Source: Acidianus brierleyi (GTDB lineage: Archaea > Thermoproteota > Thermoprotei_A > Sulfolobales > Sulfolobaceae). From it: 64,000 nucleotides of DNA. The position numbers and the translations under genes were made by a program. The stretch spans positions 496,001-560,000 of the forward strand of contig NZ_CP029289.2 of assembly GCF_003201835.2 (NCBI RefSeq). Direction: 5' to 3'. Below the pieces are notes generated by a model. That model was not told the origin of the DNA, did not search any database, and saw only the letters and a program-made list of their open reading frames with translations. Every line of letters starts with the position of its first letter. The stretch's first letter is position 1. Shown in pieces: positions 8,429 through 18,173 of the stretch.

Positions 8429-9912
8429 TCTGGAGGAATCTCCTTAAATACTAAACTTAAGTCAATTCCCTCTCTTTTTCTTACCTCTTTTGAAATTATA
8501 TATGTTAAAAACCCTGAGATTGGCGGAATAAATATTGTAGATATATCAAAATATTCGTTTCCAGAAAATATTATAGATCCAAAAGAAAAATTACCAAATG
8601 TCACTATTCCATACAATATTGTAACTATAACTACAGTAATCAGGGATATTATTGAAAGTACAGCAGTTATAAGAATTTTTCTATCTAAATTTGAAAATTT
8701 TATAGAAGCTATAGATACTAATAAATAATTCCATATTATAAACCATAGTCCGTCTACTGCAAAACTTACAGAATATCCAAGATATACTTCAATAAATTCA
8801 AAAATAATTGATATAAAGAGAGATAATAGCATGGCATTTACTGGAATTCCTCTTTTTACGTCACCTAAGAACGATGGAAGAACTCTATCGAAAGCTAAAG
8901 AAAATATCATTCTAGAGGAGGCTGTAACGTTAATCATAGCATAGAGCAAATACCATGTTAACGCGCTCATTACAACTATAACCAGAATTTCTGGAATGTT
9001 TAAAAAAGGCAATACTCCAAAAGCTAATAAAGAAGATGTAGATATAGGTAAATTCCATCCATTTATTGTGGCGTAAATATAACCTTCCTTACCTATACTA
9101 AATTCTATTGCAAGAATTAAGAACACAGTGAATATTACAGCAGCAGAATATGAAAGTATATATCCTGCAAAGAATCCAGTTTTAGGTTTCTTAATTTCTC
9201 CACCAAAATATGCTGGAGCATTAGAAAAAGCATACATAGAAAGTACGAATATTGATGATAAAGCTAAGGTTTGAATATAATTTGTTGGTTCACTATAAGG
9301 TTTAGCATATTGCGAATAAGAACTCCTAAACACTATCATGCCAAAGATCATCATTACTATGCCTATTATTTGTAAAATAGTTAGATATCTAAAACTTTTT
9401 GTATAAATCTTGTAAGAAATAGATAAAAGAAAAGATACTAGAATAATAAAAGTAGTAGTTATTAATAGATAAAGATTGTTACTTAAAATGGAATTAGCAA
9501 TAGTTATGAGTAATGAATTATGGAAAGATACTCCAATGGACTGGAGTCCAGGAATGATAACCATTATTACTTCTAGTTCAGCAAGTACTGGAAATCCCAT
9601 AGAAAAGCTCATAATTAGCGACATTGCAAGTATTGTCCCAGCTAATTCTCCCATGGATCTAGATACATAAATATAATCTCCAGCAGATCTTGGTATATGA
9701 TAAGATAATAAATAATAATTTAGTAGTAGAGGCAATACAAGGATAGCTCCCAAGATAGCTGAAAGAATCCAGCTAGCTCCAGCTATAGTCGATGCAACAA
9801 AAAGAGGATATGAAAGGCCTGCTGCTGGTCCAATAAAAGAGAAGTTCAGCGAAAACGCATCAAATGCTCCCAATTCTTTTACTAAACCCGTTGACTGTCT
9901 TAGAAATTTCAT
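8425..9912 (-). CDS. APC-superfamily amino acid permease
   Basis: A 495-residue polytopic protein with about 12 hydrophobic segments. It begins with the conserved amphipathic lead-in RQSTGLVKELGAFDAF followed by the first-helix GP-rich segment (FSFIGPAAGLSYP) of amino acid/polyamine/organocation permeases. It probably imports an amino acid or amine with protons. The C-terminus EGIDLSLVFKEIPPD is shared almost exactly with the permeases at 11265 and 24099, so the three are close paralogues. Substrate cannot be read from sequence. Confidence 0.9.
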   Translation of the reverse strand: MKFLRQSTGLVKELGAFDAFSLNFSFIGPAAGLSYPLFVASTIAGASWILSAILGAILVLPLLLNYYLLSYHIPRSAGDYIYVSRSMGELAGTILAMSLIMSFSMGFPVLAELEVIMVIIPGLQSIGVSFHNSLLITIANSILSNNLYLLITTTFIILVSFLLSISYKIYTKSFRYLTILQIIGIVMMIFGMIVFRSSYSQYAKPYSEPTNYIQTLALSSIFVLSMYAFSNAPAYFGGEIKKPKTGFFAGYILSYSAAVIFTVFLILAIEFSIGKEGYIYATINGWNLPISTSSLLAFGVLPFLNIPEILVIVVMSALTWYLLYAMINVTASSRMIFSLAFDRVLPSFLGDVKRGIPVNAMLLSLFISIIFEFIEVYLGYSVSFAVDGLWFIIWNYLLVSIASIKFSNLDRKILITAVLSIISLITVVIVTILYGIVTFGNFSFGSIIFSGNEYFDISTIFIPPISGFLTYIISKEVRKREGIDLSLVFKEIPPD

Positions 9913-10427
9913 TTAGTTTTTCTTGCTTATATTAACCTTTAAAGCTAATTCTAGATCGTAAATATGACTAGTTAGACTTTCATTGTTATCAACATAAAGA
10001 TGAAAAATAAACACATATAAACATCGCAATTAATATATTGATGATAGTTAGAGTTTGATATATTAATTTAGTTTTTATGACGAAAAATAATGTAGCATAT
10101 TCTAGTTAATATAATTATTAAAATATGATATCTCAGATATTTTCTATCTAATTTTCTAATATCTTGAAGACTTTCCAATTCTTATCCTTTCTTTACTAAT
10201 TTATATTTTGATATAAATAGATCGTATCCATAGCTTGTTTAGATATTAATTTATATTATTACAAGATTTTTATAACTTTTAATAATACTTGTTAGGAGAG
10301 CACATATACTTTCTTAGAATCTAAATGCAAAGATCTTATTCCTTTTAAGGCATAAGAAGAGCATAAGCGTTATTATAATAAAGTTTTTAAGTAAAACTCT
10401 TGATAATTTATATTGAGAAAAACCTCT
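9913..10427. other. Gene-free AT-rich intergenic stretch
   Basis: No convincing frame on either strand. The left edge should contain the promoter of the permease that starts at 9912 (CTTTAAAGG about 33 bases ahead of it). The right edge leads into the two hairpin repeats. Confidence 0.55.
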
Positions 10428-10506
10428 GAGCCCTAGTGTAAGACTGGGGCAGATGAAGGGGAAAGCCCTAGAGCCCTAGTGTAAGACTGGGGCAGATGAA
10501 GGGGAA
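10428..10506 (+). repeat. Two tandem GC-rich hairpin repeats (43-bp period)
   Basis: An identical 36-base unit occurs at 10428-10463 and 10471-10506, separated by AGCCCTA, which is itself a partial copy. Each unit holds a strong stem-loop: GCCCTAGT pairs with ACTGGGGC around the loop GTAAG (one G-U pair), followed by AGATGAAGGGGAA. The GC content contrasts sharply with the flanks. They lie about 50 bases before the start of the DUF3800-like gene. They could be a structured RNA, a regulatory leader, or relics of a mobile-element end. They do not resemble Sulfolobales CRISPR repeats, and a C/D-box guide is unlikely because D boxes are missing between units. Confidence 0.75.
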
Positions 10507-10557
10507 GTTACTCATGTTTTCTAAAAATTTTTATCGAATTATCGTTAGATAGGAACT

Positions 10558-11235
10558 ATGCGTATTATATTTATAGATGAATCGATTAACGCTAATACTT
10601 TTATAGGCGGAATTTATTTAAATTTAGAAGATATTAATTTAATAATAGATTGTATTGACAGTAGTTGGAAAGAAATAGGTAAGGAATGGAAATTTCATTA
10701 TATTATTGATAAAAAATATAATGTTAACGGTAAACCTATTTCTGAAATTTTTCTAAAAAATATAATCAAATATATTCCAACTAGAAATACTATAGTAGTT
10801 ATGCATAAGGGTAATGTGCTTATTAAATGCAATGATCTTTACCCTATAGTAGTTTTTAATCTCTACTCTTTTCCAATATTTTTAAGTAGATCAGACTTTG
10901 CTTTAATAGATCCTAATCCTCAAGTAAAATTAACAGATCCAATTATTAAAAGAATAAACTATCCTAAAATATTTCATAATGAAGACGAACTAATTAATAA
11001 ATTAGATAAAAATACAAAAAGTAGTATAATTAAAATTATTAGGGAGAATATAAGAAAAGCTCAGAGTAAAAGAGTATCAACTATTTTAAATAGAGAATTA
11101 CAATTAAAACCTGATATTGCAATAAAAACTATTTTAAAATGGAGTCTAATGATTGCTGATTATGTAGTTTCTTCTTCAGATTCTAAAGATTCTACTTGGA
11201 ATATAGTGGATCCTTATGGCTGTCAATTAAAATAA
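10558..11235 (+). CDS. DUF3800-like protein (possible RNase H-fold nuclease)
   Basis: A 225-residue soluble protein. It opens with IIFIDES (residues 3-9), the signature of DUF3800 proteins whose YIDESG start carries a conserved Asp and Glu in an RNase H-like fold. It ends with LMIADYVVSS, like the conserved IADYVA segment near the end of that family. The middle is lysine- and isoleucine-rich without a recognised domain. DUF3800 genes are often found in mobile or defence neighbourhoods; here the gene stands alone between two permeases and just after two hairpin repeats. The activity is unproven. A TATA-like AATTTTTAT ends about 30 bases before the ATG. Confidence 0.6.
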   Translation: MRIIFIDESINANTFIGGIYLNLEDINLIIDCIDSSWKEIGKEWKFHYIIDKKYNVNGKPISEIFLKNIIKYIPTRNTIVVMHKGNVLIKCNDLYPIVVFNLYSFPIFLSRSDFALIDPNPQVKLTDPIIKRINYPKIFHNEDELINKLDKNTKSSIIKIIRENIRKAQSKRVSTILNRELQLKPDIAIKTILKWSLMIADYVVSSSDSKDSTWNIVDPYGCQLK

Positions 11236-11264
11236 AGTATTATGCAATCTATACTCATAAAAAA

Positions 11265-12863
11265 CTATTCTGGCGGTATTTCCTTAAATATAAGGTTTAA
11301 ATCTATACCTTCATTTTGTCTATATTTCTTCGAAATAAGGAATGTTAATACTCCTAATAATGGTATTATGACTATTAATACTATATTGAGAGGTAAATTA
11401 CCAGCAAATACCATTGAGCTATAAACTGGATTTATTATGGCATATCCAATTGCAAGAATAACGGATATAGATAATATAATAGATCCAAGTATACCATAAA
11501 TCTTTAGCATATTCTTTTCTTTTTGGCTCAGATAAACGCCTATTATTCCCTTAAATCCAGCTACTGCAGCAGATATTGTAGCTTGTAAAAATTGATATAT
11601 AAATAGAATAGCTATTAATGCTATTGTAGATACTGCAAATCCTAAATATAGTGTGGCTACTTCAAAAAATATTCCAAGAATCAATGCTATAACAGAAGCT
11701 ATTAGTGGTGTTTGTAATTTTGGACTTACGTATGCTAGTTTTTCAGGAAGAATTCTATCAAAAGACATGGCTAGCATCACTCTGCTCGGTATAGCTAAAG
11801 ATAAGGGACCTGCTACGAACTGTATACCTATATTTAATATACCTACGAGTACTGCCAATATTGGTACTGAAATGGCCATTATTCCTCCCCATGCTATATA
11901 TCCTTCTCCAGCAGATACTGGATTTGAAGACCCCCAACCGTTTAAAGCTACATAATTAAAGAATGGTATTCCCATAGTTGTAGCTGTAAGTATTGTTAAT
12001 GCTATTATTATTAAAGTAGCAATAATATAACCAGAAAGCATTCCAAGTTTTAAGGACTTAGCGGCTTGTTTATATTCTCCAGCAAAATACGAAGGTCCAA
12101 AAAACCATATAAAAAGCCACATTAGCATTAGAACTGCAAATATCATAGTCTGTAATGGGTCTGAAACTGGAGAATATAGCGACATACCATTAGAATATAA
12201 AGTAGAATATGTAGGACCAGAAAACATTGAAGAGAATTTGTTAAAATCTGCAGCAAAAGCCGAATTTCCTTCAGCAAATAAACCTACTATTATTAGTGCT
12301 CCAATTACTTGCATAGTTGCTATAGTAAACAAAAAGTTACCCATTATTCTTTGTGGCAATATACTTACAATCCACATTAGTATTAGTGAAGCTAAACTAG
12401 CTATAAAGTAATATGTAGGATTAATTAATATATTTACGCCTATATTGAATAAAGTTGTATTCCCTAAAGCTAAACCTATTATTTGAAGTGCAGGAGCTAT
12501 TCCTGCCGCAACTTCTATCTGGGAAAGTATGGCAGCAAGTAAAGGTGTTGAGATTATATTAGCTATACCTTGAATGGTAGCTGGCAATGGTCCAAGTATT
12601 CTAGAGATATAGATATATTCTCCAGATGATCTGGGAATATATTCTGCTAATTTTAGATAAGTAAGAAATATTGGCAAAGCCATTATTGGAGCAATTATTA
12701 TTCCTACAAACCAATTAGCTGCAGGTATTGAGGGGGAATAAATTAATGTATAGTATAACGATATAGGCACAATAAGAGCTAAGACTTTTGCAAATGCATG
12801 CTTAGCTCCCATTTGCCTAATTAGACCTGAAGATTCTCTAATGAATATTCTTTTATCAGACAT
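11265..12863 (-). CDS. APC-superfamily amino acid permease
   Basis: A 532-residue, about 12-span permease starting IFIRESSGLIRQMGAKHAF and ending EGIDLNLIFKEIPPE, the same terminal motifs as its paralogues at 8425 and 24099. Typical APC features are the PISLYYTLIYSPSIP first helix and the YIPRSSGEYIYISRILG second helix. It is expected to import amino acids or amines. It is the shared use of these end motifs, not the helices, that links the group. Convergent with the DUF3800-like gene, 29 bases apart. Confidence 0.9.
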   Translation of the reverse strand: MSDKRIFIRESSGLIRQMGAKHAFAKVLALIVPISLYYTLIYSPSIPAANWFVGIIIAPIMALPIFLTYLKLAEYIPRSSGEYIYISRILGPLPATIQGIANIISTPLLAAILSQIEVAAGIAPALQIIGLALGNTTLFNIGVNILINPTYYFIASLASLILMWIVSILPQRIMGNFLFTIATMQVIGALIIVGLFAEGNSAFAADFNKFSSMFSGPTYSTLYSNGMSLYSPVSDPLQTMIFAVLMLMWLFIWFFGPSYFAGEYKQAAKSLKLGMLSGYIIATLIIIALTILTATTMGIPFFNYVALNGWGSSNPVSAGEGYIAWGGIMAISVPILAVLVGILNIGIQFVAGPLSLAIPSRVMLAMSFDRILPEKLAYVSPKLQTPLIASVIALILGIFFEVATLYLGFAVSTIALIAILFIYQFLQATISAAVAGFKGIIGVYLSQKEKNMLKIYGILGSIILSISVILAIGYAIINPVYSSMVFAGNLPLNIVLIVIIPLLGVLTFLISKKYRQNEGIDLNLIFKEIPPE

Positions 12864-13021
12864 AAGATAATCTACAAATAAACTATTTTTATATTTTATA
12901 CGTAATTATCATGAATACTTTTTATTTTTATTTAGTATTAACTCCAAAATCTTTTCATAATTTTTTAGTCATAATCATCATTAAATAAAAAATATAAATA
13001 GTAGTCTACTATAAATGATAT

Positions 13022-14077
13022 TTATAACTTTTCGTTTACCGCATAATATAAATCTATTTTTCTCTTTTTTAATTCTTCAATAAATTTCTCACTACTTATA
13101 ACCTTTTCTGGTGGTAAAACGCCTTTTCCTTTAATACCGACAGAGATTGCTATTGCTGGTGATATACCAGTAACATACTGTGTTCCATCAAATAAACCCA
13201 TTGGCTTAGCTACGAATTCAACAGACACTATCTTTTTTTCGTACTCAAATATCACTTTTGCAGCTTCTACTTCGTCCGGTATTGAAGAATATCCTAAAAG
13301 TCCCTTTTTCTTCAAAAGTTCCCTTAAGTACTTTCTTGATTTTATTCCTAAAATTTCATCATTATCTCCAAATAATTTCCCTATAAATATAATATTCTCA
13401 AATCCAGTTCCTCCTTCCATCCAATCCACATATTTAACTCCAGGAAAAGAAGAAGGAAAAGTAGCTAATTCACTATGAATAGTTAAATACGTTTTAATTT
13501 TACCTATTGAGAAATCAACTTCGTCAGATTTAGATAAAGGTTTGTAGTATTTTAGTTCACCATCGAATATTGGGGCATCCATAGTCATCTCATCAAGTTG
13601 TGTATCTATACTCCAATTGATATTATCGGTAGTCGATATCCAACCGTCCCTTAATTTTATTCTTTCAGGAATTCCATGTTTTTCATAAATCCACTCAGCT
13701 ATAACATTTGTAATACCAGGTTCGGCTCCCATACCAATAACTGCCAATAATCCTTCTTTTTCGAAATCTTTATGCAATTCTAATTGTTTTTTAGTCATCC
13801 AAAAAAGTCCTCCTAAATCAACATAATTCACTCCAGATTTTAGACATGCTTTCATCACATTTAAATTAAAATAATATTGTGCGGCATTAATTACATAATC
13901 ATAGTTTTTTACTTTAGACGAGGTCATTTCTATATCATTTAGATCCAAAAATTCATATTCAGCATTATATTCGGGCTTTACAATATCCATTACTGCGAAA
14001 TCTATTCCTAAAGCTTGAAGTTCTCTAGCTGTTACTCTTCCTATTAAGCCAGAACCGCCTAATAATGCTATTTTCAT
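13022..14077 (-). CDS. Saccharopine dehydrogenase-like NAD(P)-dependent oxidoreductase
   Basis: A 351-residue enzyme with an N-terminal Rossmann motif GGSGLIGR (residues 7-14), an early DYVINAAQYYFN segment and GMGAEPGITNVIA near residue 130, all characteristic of saccharopine reductase/lysine dehydrogenase-like enzymes. Members form or split a C-N bond between an amine and a carbonyl compound. Sulfolobales make lysine by the LysW route, so a catabolic role in amine or amino acid breakdown is more likely here, given the neighbouring permeases and aminotransferase. Single gene with its own promoter region. Confidence 0.82.
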   Translation of the reverse strand: MKIALLGGSGLIGRVTARELQALGIDFAVMDIVKPEYNAEYEFLDLNDIEMTSSKVKNYDYVINAAQYYFNLNVMKACLKSGVNYVDLGGLFWMTKKQLELHKDFEKEGLLAVIGMGAEPGITNVIAEWIYEKHGIPERIKLRDGWISTTDNINWSIDTQLDEMTMDAPIFDGELKYYKPLSKSDEVDFSIGKIKTYLTIHSELATFPSSFPGVKYVDWMEGGTGFENIIFIGKLFGDNDEILGIKSRKYLRELLKKKGLLGYSSIPDEVEAAKVIFEYEKKIVSVEFVAKPMGLFDGTQYVTGISPAIAISVGIKGKGVLPPEKVISSEKFIEELKKRKIDLYYAVNEKL

Positions 14078-14159
14078 ATATTTATTTTATAACAAAAGTA
14101 TTTAATTATAACTCAAATTATTCTCGTTTAAAAATATCGTGATGAAGTTAATGTTGTAG

Positions 14160-14306
14160 TTGATGATGAGGGAATTTATAAACCTCTCCTTAGGAGATGC
14201 GTTTTTGTTAGCATCTGCTAAAAGCACAAATTCAACTGCCGTGACCAGCGATCACGAGCTTAGTAAAGTTAAGGATGTTAAAGTAATACTGATTCCTAAT
14301 GCATAA
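14160..14306 (+). pseudogene. VapC (PIN-domain toxin) C-terminal remnant
   Basis: The frame reads a segment starting REFINLSLGDAFLLASAK and continuing with AVTSDHELSKVKDVKVILI to a TAA at 14304. This matches the second half of PIN domains: LSLxDA-LxA-A, then the TSDxxL acidic motif and a final beta strand. The first half with the catalytic DAGP-type aspartate is absent, with a stop at 14157 in the same frame. It is therefore the 3' end of a dead toxin gene. No antitoxin remnant is evident beside it. Confidence 0.7.
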
Positions 14307-14412
14307 TGCGAGGAGTTACTACTATCCTAGGGATTCACAACAAAGTGCCGATCTCAACAAGCTCTATATGCTTCGCCTCTAACAATCCTAGGATGTTCTC
14401 CAAGGTGAACAT
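14296..14412 (-). pseudogene. Short gene fragment with internal stop, unknown family
   Basis: On the minus strand an ATG at 14412 starts a frame reading MFTLENILGLLEAKHIELVE, then a TGA, then IPRIVVTPRIMH to a TAG. It has a TATA-like GAGTTTTTATTG about 25 bases upstream and amphipathic-helix character, so it looks like a decayed small gene rather than noise. It overlaps the end of the vapC remnant. Family unknown. Confidence 0.35.
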
Positions 14413-14635
14413 AAACTAAATCGTTTCAATAAAAACTCAATAGATCAATACCATGAGAATTTCATGCTTATACAAAATTTCTCTCAAATTTTGTATAATT
14501 GATCATCTATTATTACTATAAAATACTATGCAATAGATATATTAAAAACATTCTAAAATATGAAATATAGGCATTATTAGAATCATTAGATTGTAAATTT
14601 ATAAGATAGCATATTCAGATTTTTAATATTTAATT

Positions 14636-15652
14636 CTATTGTATTTCCTTTGATATTATTTCTATTCCTTTTTCTATTTCTTCAGGAGAAGAATAAGAAA
14701 AGCTTAATCTAAGATATTCCTTACCATAGCCATCGAAGAAGAATTTACTGCCTGGAGAGAATATTACCTTATCCTTAACCTTAGTTAAAAGCTGTTCCGA
14801 ATTTATACCTTTAATTTTTATAAAATAAAATAATCCTCCTTCTGGATAATTCCATTCTGCTTGTGGTAAATATCTGTTTAATGCTTCACACATTATTGAC
14901 TTCTTTTCATTATATATTCTTTTGGCCCTCGTTAGTCCTTCCCAGAAGCTTCCATCCTTTAGAGATTCAAAAAGTAATGACAGGGAAAGAGTACTATTCC
15001 CTCCGTCTATATTTTCTTTTACCTTTCTAAATGTTTCATTAATTTCTTTATCTGCTACCATTATTCCTAGTCTAATCCCTGAAGAGAAAACTTTACTTAG
15101 TGTAGTTATGTAAACCACTCTTCCGTTTTTATCCATAGATTTTAAAGTAGGTTGCTCTGGTGTTAGAAGTCCATAGGCATCATCTTCAAGAATAATGAAA
15201 TCTTTTTCTTCTGCTAATTCAAGAAGTCTTTTTTTATCTTCTAATTTCATATTAATTCCTGTAGGATTTTGCCCAGTAGGTATAACGTACATTGCCTTTA
15301 TCTTTTCTTTTACTTCTATATTATAATAAGGTATAACTGGTAATTTAACAAGATCAGGATTTCTAGCTTTGAAAACCTTTATTGCACCAGCGAACGTTGG
15401 ATACTCTATTGCTATTTTATCTCCAGGATCTATAAAAGAATAAGAGAAGATATATATACCTTGAATACTGCCTGTAGTTAAAAGTAGCTCTTCATTTTTT
15501 GCATTAATTCCTCTATAATTTAATATTTTTAGTAATTCCTTATCTAATTCCTGAAAACTAATCTCTGGTTCAAAGTGAATATCAGAAATTTTTTTAGGAA
15601 AAATACTAGGATCAGGTAAACCTCCGCCTAGATTATACGTCAACTTCACCAT
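14636..15652 (-). CDS. PLP-dependent class I/II aminotransferase (2-aminoadipate/LysN type)
   Basis: A 338-residue fold-type I aminotransferase. Key residues: TGQNPTG with N129, LEDDAYG with D157 and Y160, SKVFSSGIRLG with the PLP lysine K187 and phosphate-binding R194, and a late RLSFSY for substrate carboxylate. It is somewhat shorter than the related enzyme at 46046 because the N-terminal helix region is abbreviated. Substrate may be an aromatic, branched or aminoadipate-type amino acid. Its start overlaps the end of the upstream permease gene by 20 bases, so the two are co-translated: import followed by deamination. Confidence 0.88.
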   Translation of the reverse strand: MVKLTYNLGGGLPDPSIFPKKISDIHFEPEISFQELDKELLKILNYRGINAKNEELLLTTGSIQGIYIFSYSFIDPGDKIAIEYPTFAGAIKVFKARNPDLVKLPVIPYYNIEVKEKIKAMYVIPTGQNPTGINMKLEDKKRLLELAEEKDFIILEDDAYGLLTPEQPTLKSMDKNGRVVYITTLSKVFSSGIRLGIMVADKEINETFRKVKENIDGGNSTLSLSLLFESLKDGSFWEGLTRAKRIYNEKKSIMCEALNRYLPQAEWNYPEGGLFYFIKIKGINSEQLLTKVKDKVIFSPGSKFFFDGYGKEYLRLSFSYSSPEEIEKGIEIISKEIQ

Positions 15653-17099
15653 CCCCTCTAGCAGTTTTAGTAGCTAAATAAAAGAATGCAGCTGATGTAA
15701 TTATAACAATTGGTAAAGACAAAAGAGTAGGAAGAGAAATTAAAGTTATTAATGTAACTACTCCGCTAAAACCTAGATACCACAATGCAGGAATATAATT
15801 CTTTGAAAAAGGTAACATTGCTATAATAGATAAAAGGATCACCATAGTACCAAAAAGAGTTTTTGGAAATCCAACAAAGCTAAATATTAATCCAGTTATT
15901 AGGAAGGAACCGAAAGATAATAATTTATTTTTATTATCATTGGAAATTACAAATAGACTAACAGGACCAGTTGAGTATGCTAATATTCTTGTAGCTACTA
16001 AATATCCTATAGATTGCTCAAAAGTAGATGAAAGAAAGAGAGTGAGTAAAGAAAACACTCCAAATAACATAACAGGCAATACTGGTATTCCTCTTTTAGG
16101 ATCTACCTTACCTAAAGCTTTAGGAAAGCTCCCAGACTTAGTTAAGGCATAAGAATATCTTATCATATCTCCAGCACCTATTAGAGAGGCTCCAGAAGGA
16201 GATATTACTCCGTCTAAAATAAACAGAGCGCCCAGGGCAGGTATCCCAGCTATTATAGCACTTTCAGCTAGTGGTGCGCTCATTTTTCCTAAACTACTCC
16301 ATCCAGCTGAAAGCACAGACGAAGATAGAGAAGCTATAAAAATTAACGGAACTAAAGTATAGATAATCATCGAAATTATGAACGCTATCATTATAGCTTT
16401 TCCAGTATTGCTTTTGGATTCTCCAGCATAAACCATGGCACTTCTAAATCCGCCATAAGCAAACATAGTTAAGGCTATAGCATAAAAGAAGTTAGAAAAA
16501 GATGGAGAAAAATTCATCGTAAGGTTAGATACGTGAAAGTCTAGAAATCCTACTGCCAATATGTATAATGCCAAAATTCCAAGCTTAGCATAAGTTATTG
16601 TATTTACTGAGATTGATAATCCCTTTATTCCAAGATAAACTAATGAATATATTAAAATAACTATAACTCCTTCAATTAAATACCCTAAGGGAGTAGGATA
16701 TCCTTTATACATTATTGAAGGGAAAACATACGAAAGGTAATTTGCAGTAGCTTCTGCTTCTATAGGTATAGTTAAAAGTGTACCTATTAAATAAAGCCAA
16801 CCTACACTGGAAGCCATGACTTTACCATGAGTAACGTTAATAAACCTTATTTTACTTCCTACAAACGGGAAAATATTGGCTAATTTAGAATAAACTATTA
16901 CTACTGGCAATAATAATACACCGCCTACTAACCATACTATAGGACTTAATGGTCCAGTTAAAGACGCAGTTACTGCAGGTAAAAGAAGAATTCCAGAACC
17001 TATTATATTTCCTAATGAAAAAGCTATTAATGAGAAAATTCCCGCTTCTTTTCTAAAATTTGGATTATCCTTAATTCCTATGTTTAACTTATCAGCCAT
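15633..17099 (-). CDS. APC-superfamily permease, coupled to aminotransferase
   Basis: An about 488-residue polytopic transporter with the APC first-helix pattern FSLGNIIGSGILLLP (consensus GxIGSGIF), so an amino acid/polyamine type permease. I place the start at the ATG at 17099 (MADKLNIG) rather than at the TTG at 17114, because a TATA box (CTTATATA, plus-strand 17121-17130) lies 26 bases ahead of that ATG, giving a leaderless message. It lacks the KEIPP tail of the other permeases. The following aminotransferase overlaps it by 20 bases. Confidence 0.88.
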   Translation of the reverse strand: MADKLNIGIKDNPNFRKEAGIFSLIAFSLGNIIGSGILLLPAVTASLTGPLSPIVWLVGGVLLLPVVIVYSKLANIFPFVGSKIRFINVTHGKVMASSVGWLYLIGTLLTIPIEAEATANYLSYVFPSIMYKGYPTPLGYLIEGVIVILIYSLVYLGIKGLSISVNTITYAKLGILALYILAVGFLDFHVSNLTMNFSPSFSNFFYAIALTMFAYGGFRSAMVYAGESKSNTGKAIMIAFIISMIIYTLVPLIFIASLSSSVLSAGWSSLGKMSAPLAESAIIAGIPALGALFILDGVISPSGASLIGAGDMIRYSYALTKSGSFPKALGKVDPKRGIPVLPVMLFGVFSLLTLFLSSTFEQSIGYLVATRILAYSTGPVSLFVISNDNKNKLLSFGSFLITGLIFSFVGFPKTLFGTMVILLSIIAMLPFSKNYIPALWYLGFSGVVTLITLISLPTLLSLPIVIITSAAFFYLATKTARGDGEVDV

Positions 17100-17120
17100 A
17101 GAATAGCAACTCAATAAATT

Positions 17121-17130
17121 GTATATAAGT
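17121..17130 (-). promoter_or_regulatory. TATA box for the permease-aminotransferase operon
   Basis: Minus-strand ACTTATATAC about 26 bases ahead of the ATG at 17099; it decides between the two possible starts. Confidence 0.55.
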
Positions 17131-18024
17131 ATTTTCCATTTTTATACAAAAAATTTTTTATAGTTTAAGGTTAAAAAGTTAATATAGTTTATCAAATATA
17201 TGATCAAATAATGTTGAATTTTAAAATAATTAAGTTATACATTCTAATGCTTTATGGGACAAGATGAAATATGTAAAACTCATTATAAATTAGGTATCGT
17301 AAACTTACTAATAATTATTTTGTCCTTTATATTCTAAGGAAGTATAATAGTATCTTCAGCCAGTTAATAATATGTTTATAAAAAAACATAATCTAAGTAA
17401 ATGATATATCACGTTATATAAAATTATATATATTGGCAATTTTATTTAGATATTATTTTATGCCGTGCTCTTTTATATTTAATATGTCTTTATAATCTAT
17501 TCATAGATGAACTAATAAGTGCAATAGAAACTATTTGAATTATGTCAAGATAAGTAAAGAAACATATCTCATATCGAAAATTCTAACTTCTAATAGATTA
17601 ATGTATTATAATTTTTAGGAGAGAGTTTATTATAGGAATGGGCTTAATAAAAAATCTTGTATATCTTCAATATACTTTACTTATCATCTTATTTATTGTC
17701 ACTTTCCGAATATATGAGCAATTCACGACTCTATTACTGAATGGAATAATAGAGAATTATAAGAGAGATATTCAATCAAATTATTACATCAACAAAACGT
17801 ATTTGAAGGCTAAAGTCGTAATATTTTCTCTCAGATTATAAAAACAAAGTGAACTTACAAAGAAAACCTAAATGACCCTAATATATAAAGTTTTACTTTA
17901 AACTATTTAGTTTTGATGCTAAATAATGTTAAATTTTAATGTCATAAAATGTTACATTACACTAATACGTTTAAATTGTATAATATCATATTAAAAAATT
18001 ATTAATAGTTAAAAAAAAGAAACC
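17131..18024. other. Long AT-rich gene-poor stretch
   Basis: Nearly 0.9 kb with no convincing gene. The longest frame (plus strand, 17638-17841, 67 codons) has one hydrophobic stretch but no clear promoter spacing and a low-complexity composition, so I do not call it. Several short TATA-like runs occur. The stretch insulates the modified-peptide operon from the permease operon. Confidence 0.5.
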
Positions 18025-18033
18025 ATTTACATA
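18025..18033 (+). promoter_or_regulatory. Possible TATA box of the radical SAM peptide operon
   Basis: ATTTACATA, preceded by the A-rich AAAAAAGAAACC, is centred about 28 bases ahead of the ATG at 18057. It is a weak match but at the right spacing for transcription to begin at or just before the peptide gene. Confidence 0.4.
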
Positions 18034-18056
18034 CCATACAATTAGGTAATAAAGAA

Positions 18057-18173
18057 ATGCAGAGTATTTCAGAAAAATGGGTTCATCAAAGCTGGTTGGA
18101 TCTTGTAAAACTAAGTAAGAATAAGTTTAGTCGGCAAACTGCAGTTTGTTTGGATAATTGTGACTGTGTATAA
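18057..18173 (+). CDS. Putative RiPP precursor peptide, Cys-rich C-terminus
   Basis: A 38-codon frame immediately ahead of a radical SAM gene. The N-terminal part (MQSISEKWVHQSWLDLVK, then a Lys/Ser linker with SRQTAV) looks like an amphipathic helical leader. The last eight residues are CLDNCDCV with three cysteines, a plausible core for thioether or other radical SAM chemistry. The spacing to the enzyme start (41 bases) and the absence of a promoter between them indicate one transcript. A 16-bp exact tandem duplication (18154-18169 and 18170-18185) straddles the stop codon. No homologue is recalled; the assignment rests on position, size, leader/core layout and cysteine content. Confidence 0.62.
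   Translation: MQSISEKWVHQSWLDLVKLSKNKFSRQTAVCLDNCDCV

Noticed and set aside
10428..10506. CRISPR array or C/D-box RNA
   Set aside because: Only two units, a 7-base spacer that is itself a partial copy, and no match to known Sulfolobales CRISPR repeats. C-box-like GATGA is present, but no D box between units.
17638..17841. 67-codon frame in the long intergenic stretch before the radical SAM operon
   Set aside because: Low-complexity AT-driven composition, no promoter at the right spacing and no family resemblance; one hydrophobic run alone is not enough.
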